Positions 1 through 7,862 of a DNA stretch of 64,000 nt are shown here, one piece after another. The DNA comes from Armatimonadota bacterium (GTDB lineage: Bacteria; Armatimonadota; Fimbriimonadia; Fimbriimonadales; Fimbriimonadaceae). Under the pieces are notes generated by a model. That model ran no database searches, was not told the DNA's origin, and worked only from the letters and a program-made list of their open reading frames with translations. Both the position numbers and the translations under genes were made by a program. Where the stretch lies: the NCBI GenBank assembly GCA_018268355.1, contig JAFDWR010000001.1, positions 1,079,858-1,143,857 of the forward strand, read 5' to 3'. Numbering within the stretch: the first letter of the stretch is position 1; each line of letters opens with the position of its first letter.

Positions 1-510
1 CCGCCACAGCCACTTACATGTTCAAAGGAGTGGAATGAGTACGTGTTTGGACTTTGTTGGTACGCGAGTAAACATACTGGTGCTCAGGGTCTATGCAACT
101 ATTACGCGTCTGCATATTACCAAATTTGCCGAAAGCCGTCCCGTGGTTGTGATACGCCACAGAACTGGGTTCCAATGGGCAAGGCCGGCATCGCACCAGA
201 ACCTTTCGATGAAGCCCTTGCTCGAGAGCAGGAAAAGAAATACTGGGAGAGTCAGGCGAGGTATGACAAGGCTCCTCCACGTTACAAAACCATCTCTGGC
301 CGACCTTGTTTCAAGATCCTGCAGCCTGAAGGCGCGACCGTCGTAGTGTTTCCTATTCCGCTTGGAGCTTGCTATGCTTGTTGTCAACGAACCTTTACTG
401 TAAGCAAGCTCATATCAGACTGCGAGTTTGACTGCTGGACCGCATTCCTAATTCTAACTCAAAATGGCATAAACCAGTTTGAGCCACCGCAGCGGATTTT
501 GGTAAAATGA
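1..510 (+). CDS. Cysteine-rich protein, C-terminal part only (probable Rhs tip)
   Basis: The reading frame is open from the first base, so the start lies outside the window; 169 residues are visible. The fragment has about 11 cysteines, including a CYACC cluster and a DCEFDC motif, which resembles the cysteine-rich tips of the Rhs cassettes that follow. No RHS core and no HExxH motif are visible in this part. Its TGA is overlapped by an ATG at 507 that runs only two codons before TAA. A lipoprotein gene starts 16 bases after the stop. I infer another polymorphic-toxin tip; an unrelated secreted cysteine-rich protein is possible. Confidence 0.6.
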   Translation, partial: PPQPLTCSKEWNEYVFGLCWYASKHTGAQGLCNYYASAYYQICRKPSRGCDTPQNWVPMGKAGIAPEPFDEALAREQEKKYWESQARYDKAPPRYKTISGRPCFKILQPEGATVVVFPIPLGACYACCQRTFTVSKLISDCEFDCWTAFLILTQNGINQFEPPQRILVK

Positions 511-525
511 AATAAGGATGAGTCT

Positions 526-945
526 ATGAAAATGATCCAGATTAAGTGCCTCTTCCCCATCGCGTTTTCTGTTCTGATCGGCTGCGGAGGTCAAGCTATA
601 GCTCCGGGAGAGTACAAAGTTGACGCAAAGGCAAGTACTGTACTAGCGCCCGGTCTGGGTGAATCAGCCCTCGTATATGTCTTCGAAAGTGGTGGTAGAT
701 GGTCGTACGCAAAGGGCTTTGCAACGGGTTCATGGAGCCCGTCAGAAAATGGTATGATTCAGGTGAAGCTTGCCGAAGACGAAAGGAGCAGCTTTTATCG
801 CAAGGTCGTGAATCTGAATCGCGGAGAGCCCGCAGATTCTGATAAGCCAATCTTGTTCAAAATACAGAGCTCTAACACAATTCTATTTGACATGAAACAG
901 CGTTATGATTCCAATTCGAAGTACCTAGTGTTGCGAAGGTCTTAA
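526..945 (+). CDS. Small lipoprotein, candidate immunity partner of the upstream tip
   Basis: The protein has 139 residues. The N-terminus is a lipoprotein signal: short basic start, hydrophobic stretch, then LIGCGG with the lipidated Cys near residue 20. The rest is soluble and beta-rich in appearance with no recognised domain. The start at 526 has a purine-rich AAGGATGAG about 7 bases upstream. It lies directly behind the cysteine-rich fragment, in the place an immunity gene would take. A membrane-anchored partner would fit a toxin that folds and acts outside the cytoplasm, but that is inference; it could also be a stand-alone lipoprotein. Confidence 0.7.
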   Translation: MKMIQIKCLFPIAFSVLIGCGGQAIAPGEYKVDAKASTVLAPGLGESALVYVFESGGRWSYAKGFATGSWSPSENGMIQVKLAEDERSSFYRKVVNLNRGEPADSDKPILFKIQSSNTILFDMKQRYDSNSKYLVLRRS

Positions 946-1103
946 TTTAGACAAGACTGGCTTCCAATCTTGAACATAATGACTAAGTTGGTAATTTAGT
1001 TATCCTACTAGTTCCAGATTTTCCAGCGCAGTCGTTACAGTTTTCCTCTATCAATCTCGTCATTGCTAGGGAGGATTTTGATAGAATGTCAGATACTCCA
1101 TAA

Positions 1104-1913
1104 ATGCTCTCCCAGTTCGACGTCTTTGCAACTGCTGGCGCTCAATACAAAGGCGTGATCCGCGAGACGGATGCGACTGCAGACGGAGCTGGAAAGATCA
1201 CGCTGGCGTTTACATCGGTGACTGACCTTGCGGCGGTTAATGGTGTCGAGATCATCCCTTACGCTGTTTACGATCAGGAGAACAGACTCACCGGAGTGGC
1301 CAACCCCGGCATCACGGCGGGTTCTCCCTCGAGGATCAACGTCGGCGGACCCAAGGTCTCAACCTACGCCGAAGATCCGGGTGCTAACGTGATCTGGGGC
1401 GAGATGGTGTGTGACAACACCGTTTCTGCGATCGACAAGTCGGGGGCAACGAATCCCGCTCCTGATGACGTCTATCGAAGTCTGCGGTGGGGTCCATGCC
1501 AGATGACGGTGGCCGAGCTCGTCCCCAGTCGCCAGTACAAGGTGAGGTTCCACTTCATCGAACCGACCTGTACGGCGGCGGGGCAGCGGGTGATGAGCCT
1601 GCTCATCAACGGTACGACGGTCAACGCTTCTTATGACATTTACGCCTCGGCGGGCGCGAGGTTCAAGGTGAACATCCAGGAGTTCCTTGCCAATGCAGAC
1701 GCTAACGGCAAGATCGTGGCCGAGACCGGTGTGATCACAAACGCACCGATCTGGTACGGGCTCGAGGTGATTGACAATACGGCGAGCACGCCAAGCGTTT
1801 CCTTGGCGACGACCTACACGTATTCCGGGGATGGTCTGAAGCGCTCTGAGGTCGCGGACGGAGTCACGACGACGCTGGTCTGGGATGGAACGGACTATCT
1901 GGGCGAGGTTTAA
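1104..1913 (+). pseudogene. Truncated Rhs protein fragment with malectin-like domains
   Basis: The frame opens right after a TAA, in the middle of a domain. Residues 1-60 look like the tail of one malectin-type carbohydrate-binding domain (FDVFATAGA). Residues ~75-225 form a second one, beginning RINVGG and containing YDIYASAGA. The last ~35 residues are an RHS/YD-type repeat (TYTYSGDGLKRSE ... WDGTDYLGEV). The TAA at 1911-1913 is in frame with the next gene, whose ATG comes six bases later, so this fragment and the RHS core at 1920 were probably one reading frame. The 5' truncation and in-frame stop suggest decay. Readthrough or a deliberate split cannot be excluded. Confidence 0.65.
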
Positions 1914-2205
1914 CTTGCAATGGCCCTAAAGACAAAGTACTACACGGCAAATGGTCAGATGCGGATGCAGCGCTCACCAGGCGATGTCCGCTCGACGCTT
2001 CTGATGCCCGACGCCCTTGGAAGTGTGACGGCCATCCGCCCTACTGACTCGACGACGGTGAAGTCCCTCACCTACACCCCATACGGCGTGGGCTCAAGCT
2101 CAGTACCTCGCTATGGCTGGGTCGGGACGTGGGGTTACCGTGCAAATCCGTACGGACGAACACCGAGCCACTACGTTCGGGCGAGGCACTACGATAGACG
2201 AAATG
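1763..2205 (+). repeat. Long direct repeat, copy A (RHS core with upstream segment)
   Basis: This segment matches 4679-5121 without indels at a constant offset of 2916 bases. It covers the end of the malectin/YD-repeat fragment, the in-frame TAA, the ATG and the RHS core. The other two cassettes (3431, 7863) share only the part that begins at the ATG. Long direct repeats of this kind allow recombination that swaps or deletes tips. Confidence 0.85.
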
Positions 2206-2822
2206 GGATATGGACAACGCGGGACCGCTACTGGCCCGGAGAGATGGCAATCACTTATGTTGATGCCATGGTAGTAACCATGACTGACCCCGCCGGAACA
2301 TATCGGTCGGTAAAGGAATGCACTTATGAATCATGCAAATATTCGAGGTGTGTTCAACGATCAACGCGTATCGAAGAGTCCCTCGGAGAACTGAGATTGA
2401 AGCTGCATAACTGTTATTTGAGTCCAGGCCGGTTGGCTCGAATCAATAGGTGTATCGCGAAGCTTGGTACCTCGACAGTGTCCAATTTGAGCAGTTGCAT
2501 TTACCATGAAACAATCAAATCTTCTTCCTCCAATTATGTCGTGACTTGTGAAACAAAGTGTAAGCTCACTAAAGACGGCAGCCGCGCGTGTGCCTGGACC
2601 GTTCCAAAGAAGGGTCAAGTCCAGATCTGTTACGATACCTATCGTGAACATTGTCACTGCAGCCATGGGCAATGCCGAAATATGCGAGTTCGTTGCTCTG
2701 ATCTACAAGATACCTTCATTCATGAGTTTGCCCATGTCTGTGGTATAGGCTCAGACGGCAAACAACCCAATGCTGCAAGTGTTGCAGCTTGCATTGATAG
2801 GGAATGTGGAATCCTAATATGA
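1920..2822 (+). CDS. Orphan Rhs-type protein with cysteine-rich HExxH tip (cassette 1)
   Basis: The protein has 300 residues. Residues 1-93 are the RHS repeat-associated core, shared almost unchanged with three later cassettes (AIRPTDSTTVKSLTYTPYG, PRYGWVGTWGYRANPYGR). A variable linker ends in TDPAG near residue 125, which corresponds to the conserved DPxG that closes RHS shells. The remaining ~175 residues are unique, with about 17 cysteines. HEFAH at residues 268-272 is a zinc-metallopeptidase signature, followed by CIDREC. The stop is overlapped (ATGA) by the next gene. A peptidase toxin tip is my inference; the cysteines suggest disulfides and an extracytoplasmic site. Confidence 0.75.
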   Translation: MALKTKYYTANGQMRMQRSPGDVRSTLLMPDALGSVTAIRPTDSTTVKSLTYTPYGVGSSSVPRYGWVGTWGYRANPYGRTPSHYVRARHYDRRNGIWTTRDRYWPGEMAITYVDAMVVTMTDPAGTYRSVKECTYESCKYSRCVQRSTRIEESLGELRLKLHNCYLSPGRLARINRCIAKLGTSTVSNLSSCIYHETIKSSSSNYVVTCETKCKLTKDGSRACAWTVPKKGQVQICYDTYREHCHCSHGQCRNMRVRCSDLQDTFIHEFAHVCGIGSDGKQPNAASVAACIDRECGILI

Positions 2823-3370
2823 GTGCCTCATTAGTCCTTGGTTGCACAGCGCTGATCGTTAGATCAAAGATTGCGCCAATCGATGTGAAAGAGTTGATCA
2901 ATATCAGCGATGCTGTGGTATTTGTCGAACGTGGAAAAACGGAGTTTGCGCCGAAACTTAGGTCCGTAATATTCTCGAAAGTAAATCCTGCGCCTCGAGA
3001 GAGTACTTTCGAGATTCAGCCAGCTCCGCAAGTTTTCGCTGGTCAACCATCTGAGATGTCCTTCTGTGGGGTCGACTCATCTGGTTTCTTGTTCTTGAAG
3101 CGCCTCAAGAATCGAAAAGGCTATTGGGCGCTTTCAAGCTATTCTCATGGGTGGATTCCCCTTATCAACGAGCAAGTCGGCTTTCGAGAATGGAAGGAAT
3201 TCAACTTAGACCAGCAGGTTCTCCAGGATAAGCTGTGGATTGGGTCTGGCGTGCTGTTTTCGACCAGGTTAAGACCACCGAAGGGAAAATTAATTAGCCG
3301 CGCCGCGATCAAACAGGAATTACTGCGAGTATATCGGCACTACGCCCGCCCAACCACCAGTAAGAAATAG
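2819..3370 (+). CDS. Candidate immunity protein of cassette 1
   Basis: The protein has 183 residues and no domain I recognise. The ATG at 2819 forms an ATGA overlap with the tip stop, so translation is probably coupled; an in-frame upstream start at 2804 is less likely. Residues start MSASLVLG, a weakly hydrophobic N-terminus. The C-terminus is basic (RHYARPTTSKK). Position and coupling are the only evidence for an immunity role. The gene has no sequence similarity that I can see to the partner genes of the other cassettes, which is expected if each partner matches a different tip. Confidence 0.65.
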   Translation: MSASLVLGCTALIVRSKIAPIDVKELINISDAVVFVERGKTEFAPKLRSVIFSKVNPAPRESTFEIQPAPQVFAGQPSEMSFCGVDSSGFLFLKRLKNRKGYWALSSYSHGWIPLINEQVGFREWKEFNLDQQVLQDKLWIGSGVLFSTRLRPPKGKLISRAAIKQELLRVYRHYARPTTSKK

Positions 3371-3430
3371 CAGAAGTTAATATCGGACTAGAGTGGACAA
3401 AAAGATGTCCAGGACAAGGGCCAGAAGCGG

Positions 3431-4345
3431 ATGACATTTAAGACGAAGTACTATACGGCAAACGGGCAGCTACGGATGCAGCGCTCACCGGGCGATGTCC
3501 GATCAACTCTTCTGATGCCCGACGCTCTTGGTAGCGTAACGGCGATCCGGCCGGCTGACTCGACGACGGTGAAGACCCTGACTTACACACCGTATGGCCT
3601 TGGCTCAAGCACAGGACCTCGCTATGGCTGGGTAGGGACCTGGGGTTACCGCGCCAATCCGTACGGACGAACACCGAGCCACTACGTAAGGGCGAGACAC
3701 TTCGATAACAGAAGTGGGCTCTGGACAACGGCAGATCCGCTTTGGCCGAGTGAATTTGCTTTTGCCTATTGCGAAGCCGGACCGGTCGCAAGTATTGATC
3801 CGACGGGCAATCGGATTCAAAATGCTGAAAAGGAGGACGACGAATGCTACAAGAAATTTCTGCTTCTCGGCAGCTGCAATAACTTTTTCCTGAAGCTGCA
3901 GTTAGAGACAGCTTGTTTTCGCTCGGGGAGTGTTCCTTGCATTCTTGCAAGAGCATCCGAAGATATTGACATCAGAACGGGTGAGTGTAAAGGCTGTTGT
4001 ACTGTTTGCTATCCCACCTGTGATGAGGCACTTAGCAAGGGTGGCGTGATGTGCGATGGCAGCAAGACGAGCGATATCCTAAGGTGCGCCAAGAAATCGT
4101 TGAAGAAGTTAGCTCCAGATAAGTTGACGGGCAAACCGCCTGAGGTAACGGAGGCTCAAAGGTGTATCAAGACTGGACTTGGCGGCAACTGTATTCCTAT
4201 CGGCAAACGATTGCACCTCACTTACAATTGCCAACCTCGAAAAGGTGCTATAAAAAAGACGGTCATTTCAGCCCTTTGTTGCCCGTGCTATAAGGACGGT
4301 ATCGTCAAAATCGTTTGCTTCAATCCTCAGGGATGCCATTCGTGA
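3431..4345 (+). CDS. Orphan Rhs-type protein with cysteine-rich tip (cassette 2)
   Basis: The protein has 304 residues. Residues 1-93 repeat the RHS core of cassette 1. The linker reads GLWTTADPLWPSEF and ends in IDPTG near residue 126. The tip of ~178 residues has about 19 cysteines, including CKGCCTVC, ALCCPC and a terminal GCHS, and is rich in lysine. Unlike the other three tips it has no HExxH, so it may act differently or be inactive. The ATG at 3431 opens exactly where homology to the other cassettes begins. The next gene overlaps its stop as GTGA. No catalytic motif is recognised. Confidence 0.7.
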   Translation: MTFKTKYYTANGQLRMQRSPGDVRSTLLMPDALGSVTAIRPADSTTVKTLTYTPYGLGSSTGPRYGWVGTWGYRANPYGRTPSHYVRARHFDNRSGLWTTADPLWPSEFAFAYCEAGPVASIDPTGNRIQNAEKEDDECYKKFLLLGSCNNFFLKLQLETACFRSGSVPCILARASEDIDIRTGECKGCCTVCYPTCDEALSKGGVMCDGSKTSDILRCAKKSLKKLAPDKLTGKPPEVTEAQRCIKTGLGGNCIPIGKRLHLTYNCQPRKGAIKKTVISALCCPCYKDGIVKIVCFNPQGCHS

Positions 4346-4665
4346 GCGCAGTTCTGATGGAGCCTCCAATCTTGATTTCGGAAGATCAAAACCTAATAGC
4401 AAGATTGCCGCTTGCTACCGCTTGCAGTTGTGATGAATTCTATCTAATGCTGGGTCGCAGAGCAGGCTTTTTTCCGGGGTTGGTGATCATTGATGGCCCA
4501 CAAGATGTGTTTGCAGGTGCTTTTTCAGGAATGATCTCTATTCTGCTTACCGATACGCCCTTACCTTGGAGTATTTGTACTTCCCAAGGAATTACGCTCC
4601 AGGCCAACCGCAATAGTCTTGAACAGATTGTTGAACTCTGCGAATTCTTCACCACCAGATGGTAA
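4342..4665 (+). CDS. Candidate immunity protein of cassette 2
   Basis: The protein has 107 residues if it starts at the GTG in the GTGA overlap (4342). An upstream ATG at 4333 is also possible. It begins VSAVLMEPP, is mostly hydrophobic and acidic, and carries the stretch FPGLVIIDGPQDVFAGAF. There is no signal peptide and no known domain. The 4-base overlap with the tip matches the arrangement in cassettes 1 and 4, and that arrangement is the basis of the call. It is followed directly by a leftover piece of RHS sequence, so the gene sits exactly between a tip and the next repeat. Confidence 0.6.
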   Translation: MSAVLMEPPILISEDQNLIARLPLATACSCDEFYLMLGRRAGFFPGLVIIDGPQDVFAGAFSGMISILLTDTPLPWSICTSQGITLQANRNSLEQIVELCEFFTTRW

Positions 4666-4678
4666 ATCCAACCGGCCC

Positions 4679-4829
4679 CGAGGTGATTGACAATACGGTA
4701 AGCACGCCAAGCGTTTCCTTGGCGTCGACCTACACGTACTCCGGGGATGGCCTGAAGCGTTCTGAGGTCGCGGACGGAGTTAGGACGACTCTGGTCTGGG
4801 ATGGAACGGACTATCTGGGCGAGGTTTAA
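4679..4829 (+). pseudogene. Rhs YD-repeat remnant ending in TAA
   Basis: This stretch encodes EVIDNTVSTPSVSLASTY and continues through TYSGDGLKRSE to WDGTDYLGEV and a TAA at 4827-4829. It is a near-copy of 1763-1913. It has no start of its own and begins abruptly after unrelated sequence, so it is a duplicated fragment. The stop is in frame with the RHS core that starts at 4836, exactly as in the first copy. Confidence 0.75.
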
Positions 4830-5121
4830 CTTGCAATGGCACTGAAGACGAAGTACTACACGGCAAATGGCCAGATGCGGATGCAGCGCTCACCGGGCGA
4901 TGTCCGCTCGACGCTACTGATGCCCGATGCACTGGGAAGCGTGACGGCCATCCGTCCGGCTGACTCGACGACGGTGAAGACCCTGAATTACACCCCGTAC
5001 GGCCTGGGCTCAAGCACAGGACCTCGCTATGGCTGGGTCGGGACGTGGGGTTACCGTGCAAATCCCTATGGGCGCACGCCGAGCCACTACGTTCGGGCAA
5101 GGCACCTCGACGGTCGAACTG
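4679..5121 (+). repeat. Long direct repeat, copy B (RHS core with upstream segment)
   Basis: This is the partner of 1763-2205, collinear and gap-free at an offset of 2916 bases, with scattered substitutions. Homology starts abruptly at about 4679 and fades after the core at about 5121. Confidence 0.85.
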
Positions 5122-5777
5122 GGATATGGATAGTTACAGACCCTTCGTGGCCCGCAGAGCTTCCATACGTCTATGGAGACTCAAATCCAGCAACAAGGAA
5201 TGATCATAGTGGACTCGGCTGTAAGCCGGATCCATGCAAAAAATGTAGAGGGATGGATGACGAAACCCTTTGCAAATGGACTAGGGCGAGCATTCCGTTA
5301 CTGCAAACAGCGGGTATCACGGGCTTTGTTGCATGCTGCTACGGCAAGAAGGTTAGTTGCTATTTTCGAAACTATGGCGTAATCGAGAAAAAGTTCGGAC
5401 GGGTGCCACCGGCGATTGATAAAGTTGTTAGGGAGTGTACAATTCGCCATGAAGATTTTCATCGGAAGCGTCCTTCGGGGTTTTGCTCGGATGGCAAAGG
5501 GAATCCAACCAATTGTGGAGCTTTCGCGTCCCCACTAGCCATACATTATAATGAAGAGTGCATTGCACATCAAATAAGTTTGGATTGCCTGCGATCAAAG
5601 TTTGAGAAGAAGTGCGCCGCATCAAAAAGTCCCCGCGACTGGAGCTGCGTAATGCTAATGAGTGAGTGTTTCTCCCTGTCTAACTACTGCGGTAACAGCG
5701 GCACCTTGACGCAGGAGAAGAAACGATATTGTTTGGAATTGCACGCTCGCATGAAGAAAGAGGGAGTTATCGTTTGA
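4836..5777 (+). CDS. Orphan Rhs-type protein with cysteine-rich HExxH tip (cassette 3)
   Basis: The protein has 313 residues. The RHS core fills residues 1-93 and the boundary motif is NDHSG near residue 127, a variant of DPxG. The tip has about 17 cysteines. HEDFH at residues 205-209 is an HExxH zinc-binding signature, followed about 35 residues later by NEECIAHQISLDC, which could supply a third ligand. The C-terminal third is lysine-rich. The stop is overlapped by TTGA, but the frame opened there runs only 16 codons, so this cassette may have lost its coupled partner. A metallopeptidase effector is inferred. Confidence 0.75.
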   Translation: MALKTKYYTANGQMRMQRSPGDVRSTLLMPDALGSVTAIRPADSTTVKTLNYTPYGLGSSTGPRYGWVGTWGYRANPYGRTPSHYVRARHLDGRTGIWIVTDPSWPAELPYVYGDSNPATRNDHSGLGCKPDPCKKCRGMDDETLCKWTRASIPLLQTAGITGFVACCYGKKVSCYFRNYGVIEKKFGRVPPAIDKVVRECTIRHEDFHRKRPSGFCSDGKGNPTNCGAFASPLAIHYNEECIAHQISLDCLRSKFEKKCAASKSPRDWSCVMLMSECFSLSNYCGNSGTLTQEKKRYCLELHARMKKEGVIV

Positions 5778-5908
5778 GTAGAAGGTTCGTCTATAAAGTG
5801 AACCAATGCGAATTCGATAAGTAGCGAAAAGTTTATCATGAGAAGCAGCAGTTCCAGCAGCAAAGAAAATTGTGATGTAGTAATTCTCGTTGGACAAGGG
5901 TAATCTTA

Positions 5909-6295
5909 ATGGCTTTGCTTTTTGGTTTCTTAGTAGCTGGTATTCGAGTTCAATCGCTCAAGCCTATTTCAGGTTCAAAGCTCGCTGTCGTTTCAATCCG
6001 AGCAGGTAAGGTGGTATCGATAAGGAGGTTCTCGGTGCCGATTGAGATGTCCTTGTCCGATCGAAGGAGATTAATTGAGTTTGTTTCCCGCCATGCGGCA
6101 AGAAAGTCTTCAGACGTGCCACGGTGCGATGTACAGGCCCTCGTGAAAGGCGCTTGGCCAAGACCGGTCTTGGCCCTAACCTACACTGCGATTGTCAGAA
6201 GGTACGCGTTCTCTATGGGTACTGAGTTCCTTCGCTTTGAGCGGTCGAAGTTCATCCCGATTTCAAATATTGAGTTCATATTGGCCAGGGAATAA
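5909..6295 (+). CDS. Hypothetical protein downstream of cassette 3
   Basis: The protein has 128 residues. It starts with a hydrophobic stretch (MALLFGFLVAGIRV) that could be a signal anchor or the core of a fold; the remainder is basic. No known domain is seen. It lies 131 bases after the tip of cassette 3, without the 4-base overlap that marks the other cassettes. It could be that cassette's immunity gene displaced by a deletion, or an unrelated gene. Composition matches the island and not the GC-rich backbone. Confidence 0.5.
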   Translation: MALLFGFLVAGIRVQSLKPISGSKLAVVSIRAGKVVSIRRFSVPIEMSLSDRRRLIEFVSRHAARKSSDVPRCDVQALVKGAWPRPVLALTYTAIVRRYAFSMGTEFLRFERSKFIPISNIEFILARE

Positions 6296-6684
6296 AAGCA
6301 GACTTATAAAGGAAGAAACCCGGAAAGGCCCCTTTCATTCACGTGCAGGAATAAAATCCTCATGGTAAGCTGGGTCACTTAACGCTTCCGCAGGTGTATG
6401 AGCTAGAAGAAGTGGTCTTTCTTCAGGGTTACACTGTTTGGCGCCTGGATAGGTCGTGACGGGTATAAATATCTGTTCAGTTTAACCCGAAGTTAATTAG
6501 GGAATTTCTTAATTTCAGTCAGTTCGTTGATTTTTTTAGCAACATTTAGTGGATGGATCAACACATCGTCCACATGAGTTATTGATAGCAGCTCTTGATA
6601 TGTTCAAAGAAGCTGATGGAAGTCTCGAGCAGGGTTGCCCAGCCTAAAGGTGTTATACTCCGGGCAATCGACCCTGCGACGATT
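6296..6684. other. Intergenic stretch without recognised features
   Basis: This 389-base AT-richer stretch separates the cassette 3 region from the antisense glycosyltransferase. I see no convincing gene, RNA, RHS remnant or strong terminator in it. Confidence 0.5.
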
Positions 6685-7524
6685 TCAGCAAAACTCGACT
6701 CCCCAGAGGTCCAGACTCGACGGAACCACCCCGTTGAACCATCGTTCAAGCTTGCGGTTTAGGGCCTCACCACTCTCTCCGAGCCATTGGGATATCTGGC
6801 TCAAAGGAACGGAATCAAAGCTGACGTGATGGTGATGTTGGACGAACACGTCTTTCGCGACATGAAGCTGTAGTCCATGGGTCCTCAGTCGCCAAGAGAG
6901 TTCGAGATCATCATTGCCAAGAAAGAGGTTCTCGTCTTGGAGCCCAATTCGGTTCATCACGTCCCTCCTGAGGGCCAGGCATAAGCCAATGAGTAGCTTG
7001 GACTCAATAGTCTGGCCCGAGAATCTCTCCGTAAGGACATCTTGGATCTCATTGAGGTGGAGATGCGGTTCCACAAAGTTGCCCACATACTGGATGCCTG
7101 CCACTCGATCACTAAGGGGCGCGACTGCTCCTACTGCTGAGCTGAAGGCGCGAACGAGCTTCTGAGTCCATCGCGGCCAAACGATTGTGTCTGGATTGAG
7201 TAGGATAAGAATCCCTCCTCTGGATGCTCTCATGCCGACATTGGTTGCCCTTGCGTAGCCCATGTTGGTTTCAAGCCTAATGATCTTCACCTCGACCGGG
7301 CCTGGATCAAGAGTAGCAACCAGATTGAGAGTGGCATCCTCAGATGCATTGTCGACGACGATCACCTCGTCACACGATCGCAGGGTGTCGAAGACGCTTC
7401 GAAGGCACTCCTGGATCGTTGGAGCACTGTTGTAGGTGACGATGATGATGGAGCAGCCAAGGATAGAGGGGGCTCCCAACTGACCCACGGTCGCACTTTC
7501 AACATATCCGGGGAGTCGTGACAT
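6685..7524 (-). CDS. Family 2 glycosyltransferase
   Basis: The protein has 279 residues from the ATG at 7524; an ATG at 7542 and an open frame further upstream exist, but the fold begins at CSIIIVTYN, so the shorter start is preferred. The GT-A signatures are visible: SIIIVTYNSAPTI at the N-terminus, DEVIVVDNASEDAT, an NPDT in place of the usual DxD region, and FLGNDDLELSWRLR, typical of rhamnosyltransferase-like GT2 enzymes of surface polysaccharide synthesis. It lies antisense between cassettes 3 and 4. It may glycosylate a surface product or be passenger cargo. Confidence 0.8.
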   Translation of the reverse strand: MSRLPGYVESATVGQLGAPSILGCSIIIVTYNSAPTIQECLRSVFDTLRSCDEVIVVDNASEDATLNLVATLDPGPVEVKIIRLETNMGYARATNVGMRASRGGILILLNPDTIVWPRWTQKLVRAFSSAVGAVAPLSDRVAGIQYVGNFVEPHLHLNEIQDVLTERFSGQTIESKLLIGLCLALRRDVMNRIGLQDENLFLGNDDLELSWRLRTHGLQLHVAKDVFVQHHHHVSFDSVPLSQISQWLGESGEALNRKLERWFNGVVPSSLDLWGVEFC

Positions 7525-7862
7525 ACCTAAAGAAGTTACCATCAAAGCAAACGTGAGGCGCGGCAAAGGGTGGGATTTCTGACTGACCGACATGAGATAG
7601 GGCCTGCCTCTTCTCGACCCCGTTGTCGGTCTTAGGCGGCGCTCGAGACAAGAGTCCAGCAGCGGATAGACAGAGCCGTCCATTTGCAGCGACAGCGCAG
7701 TTGCGTCGACAAATACCAGCACTTGCATGTTGCGCACACCAGGTCACGGTGCTGCAGGACAAACTTTCCCGGTGCGCATCCAATATTTCTCGGAAAACTG
7801 CAATCATTGGGTCGCAGGACGAAACCAGTGATACAATGAAGTGCTGGAAGGACGAACCGGCC

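Noticed and set aside
7623-7862. 80-codon N-terminal extension of cassette 4
   Set aside because: It has no similarity to RHS sequence, lies antisense over the glycosyltransferase 5' region, and homology to the other cassettes begins exactly at the ATG at 7863.
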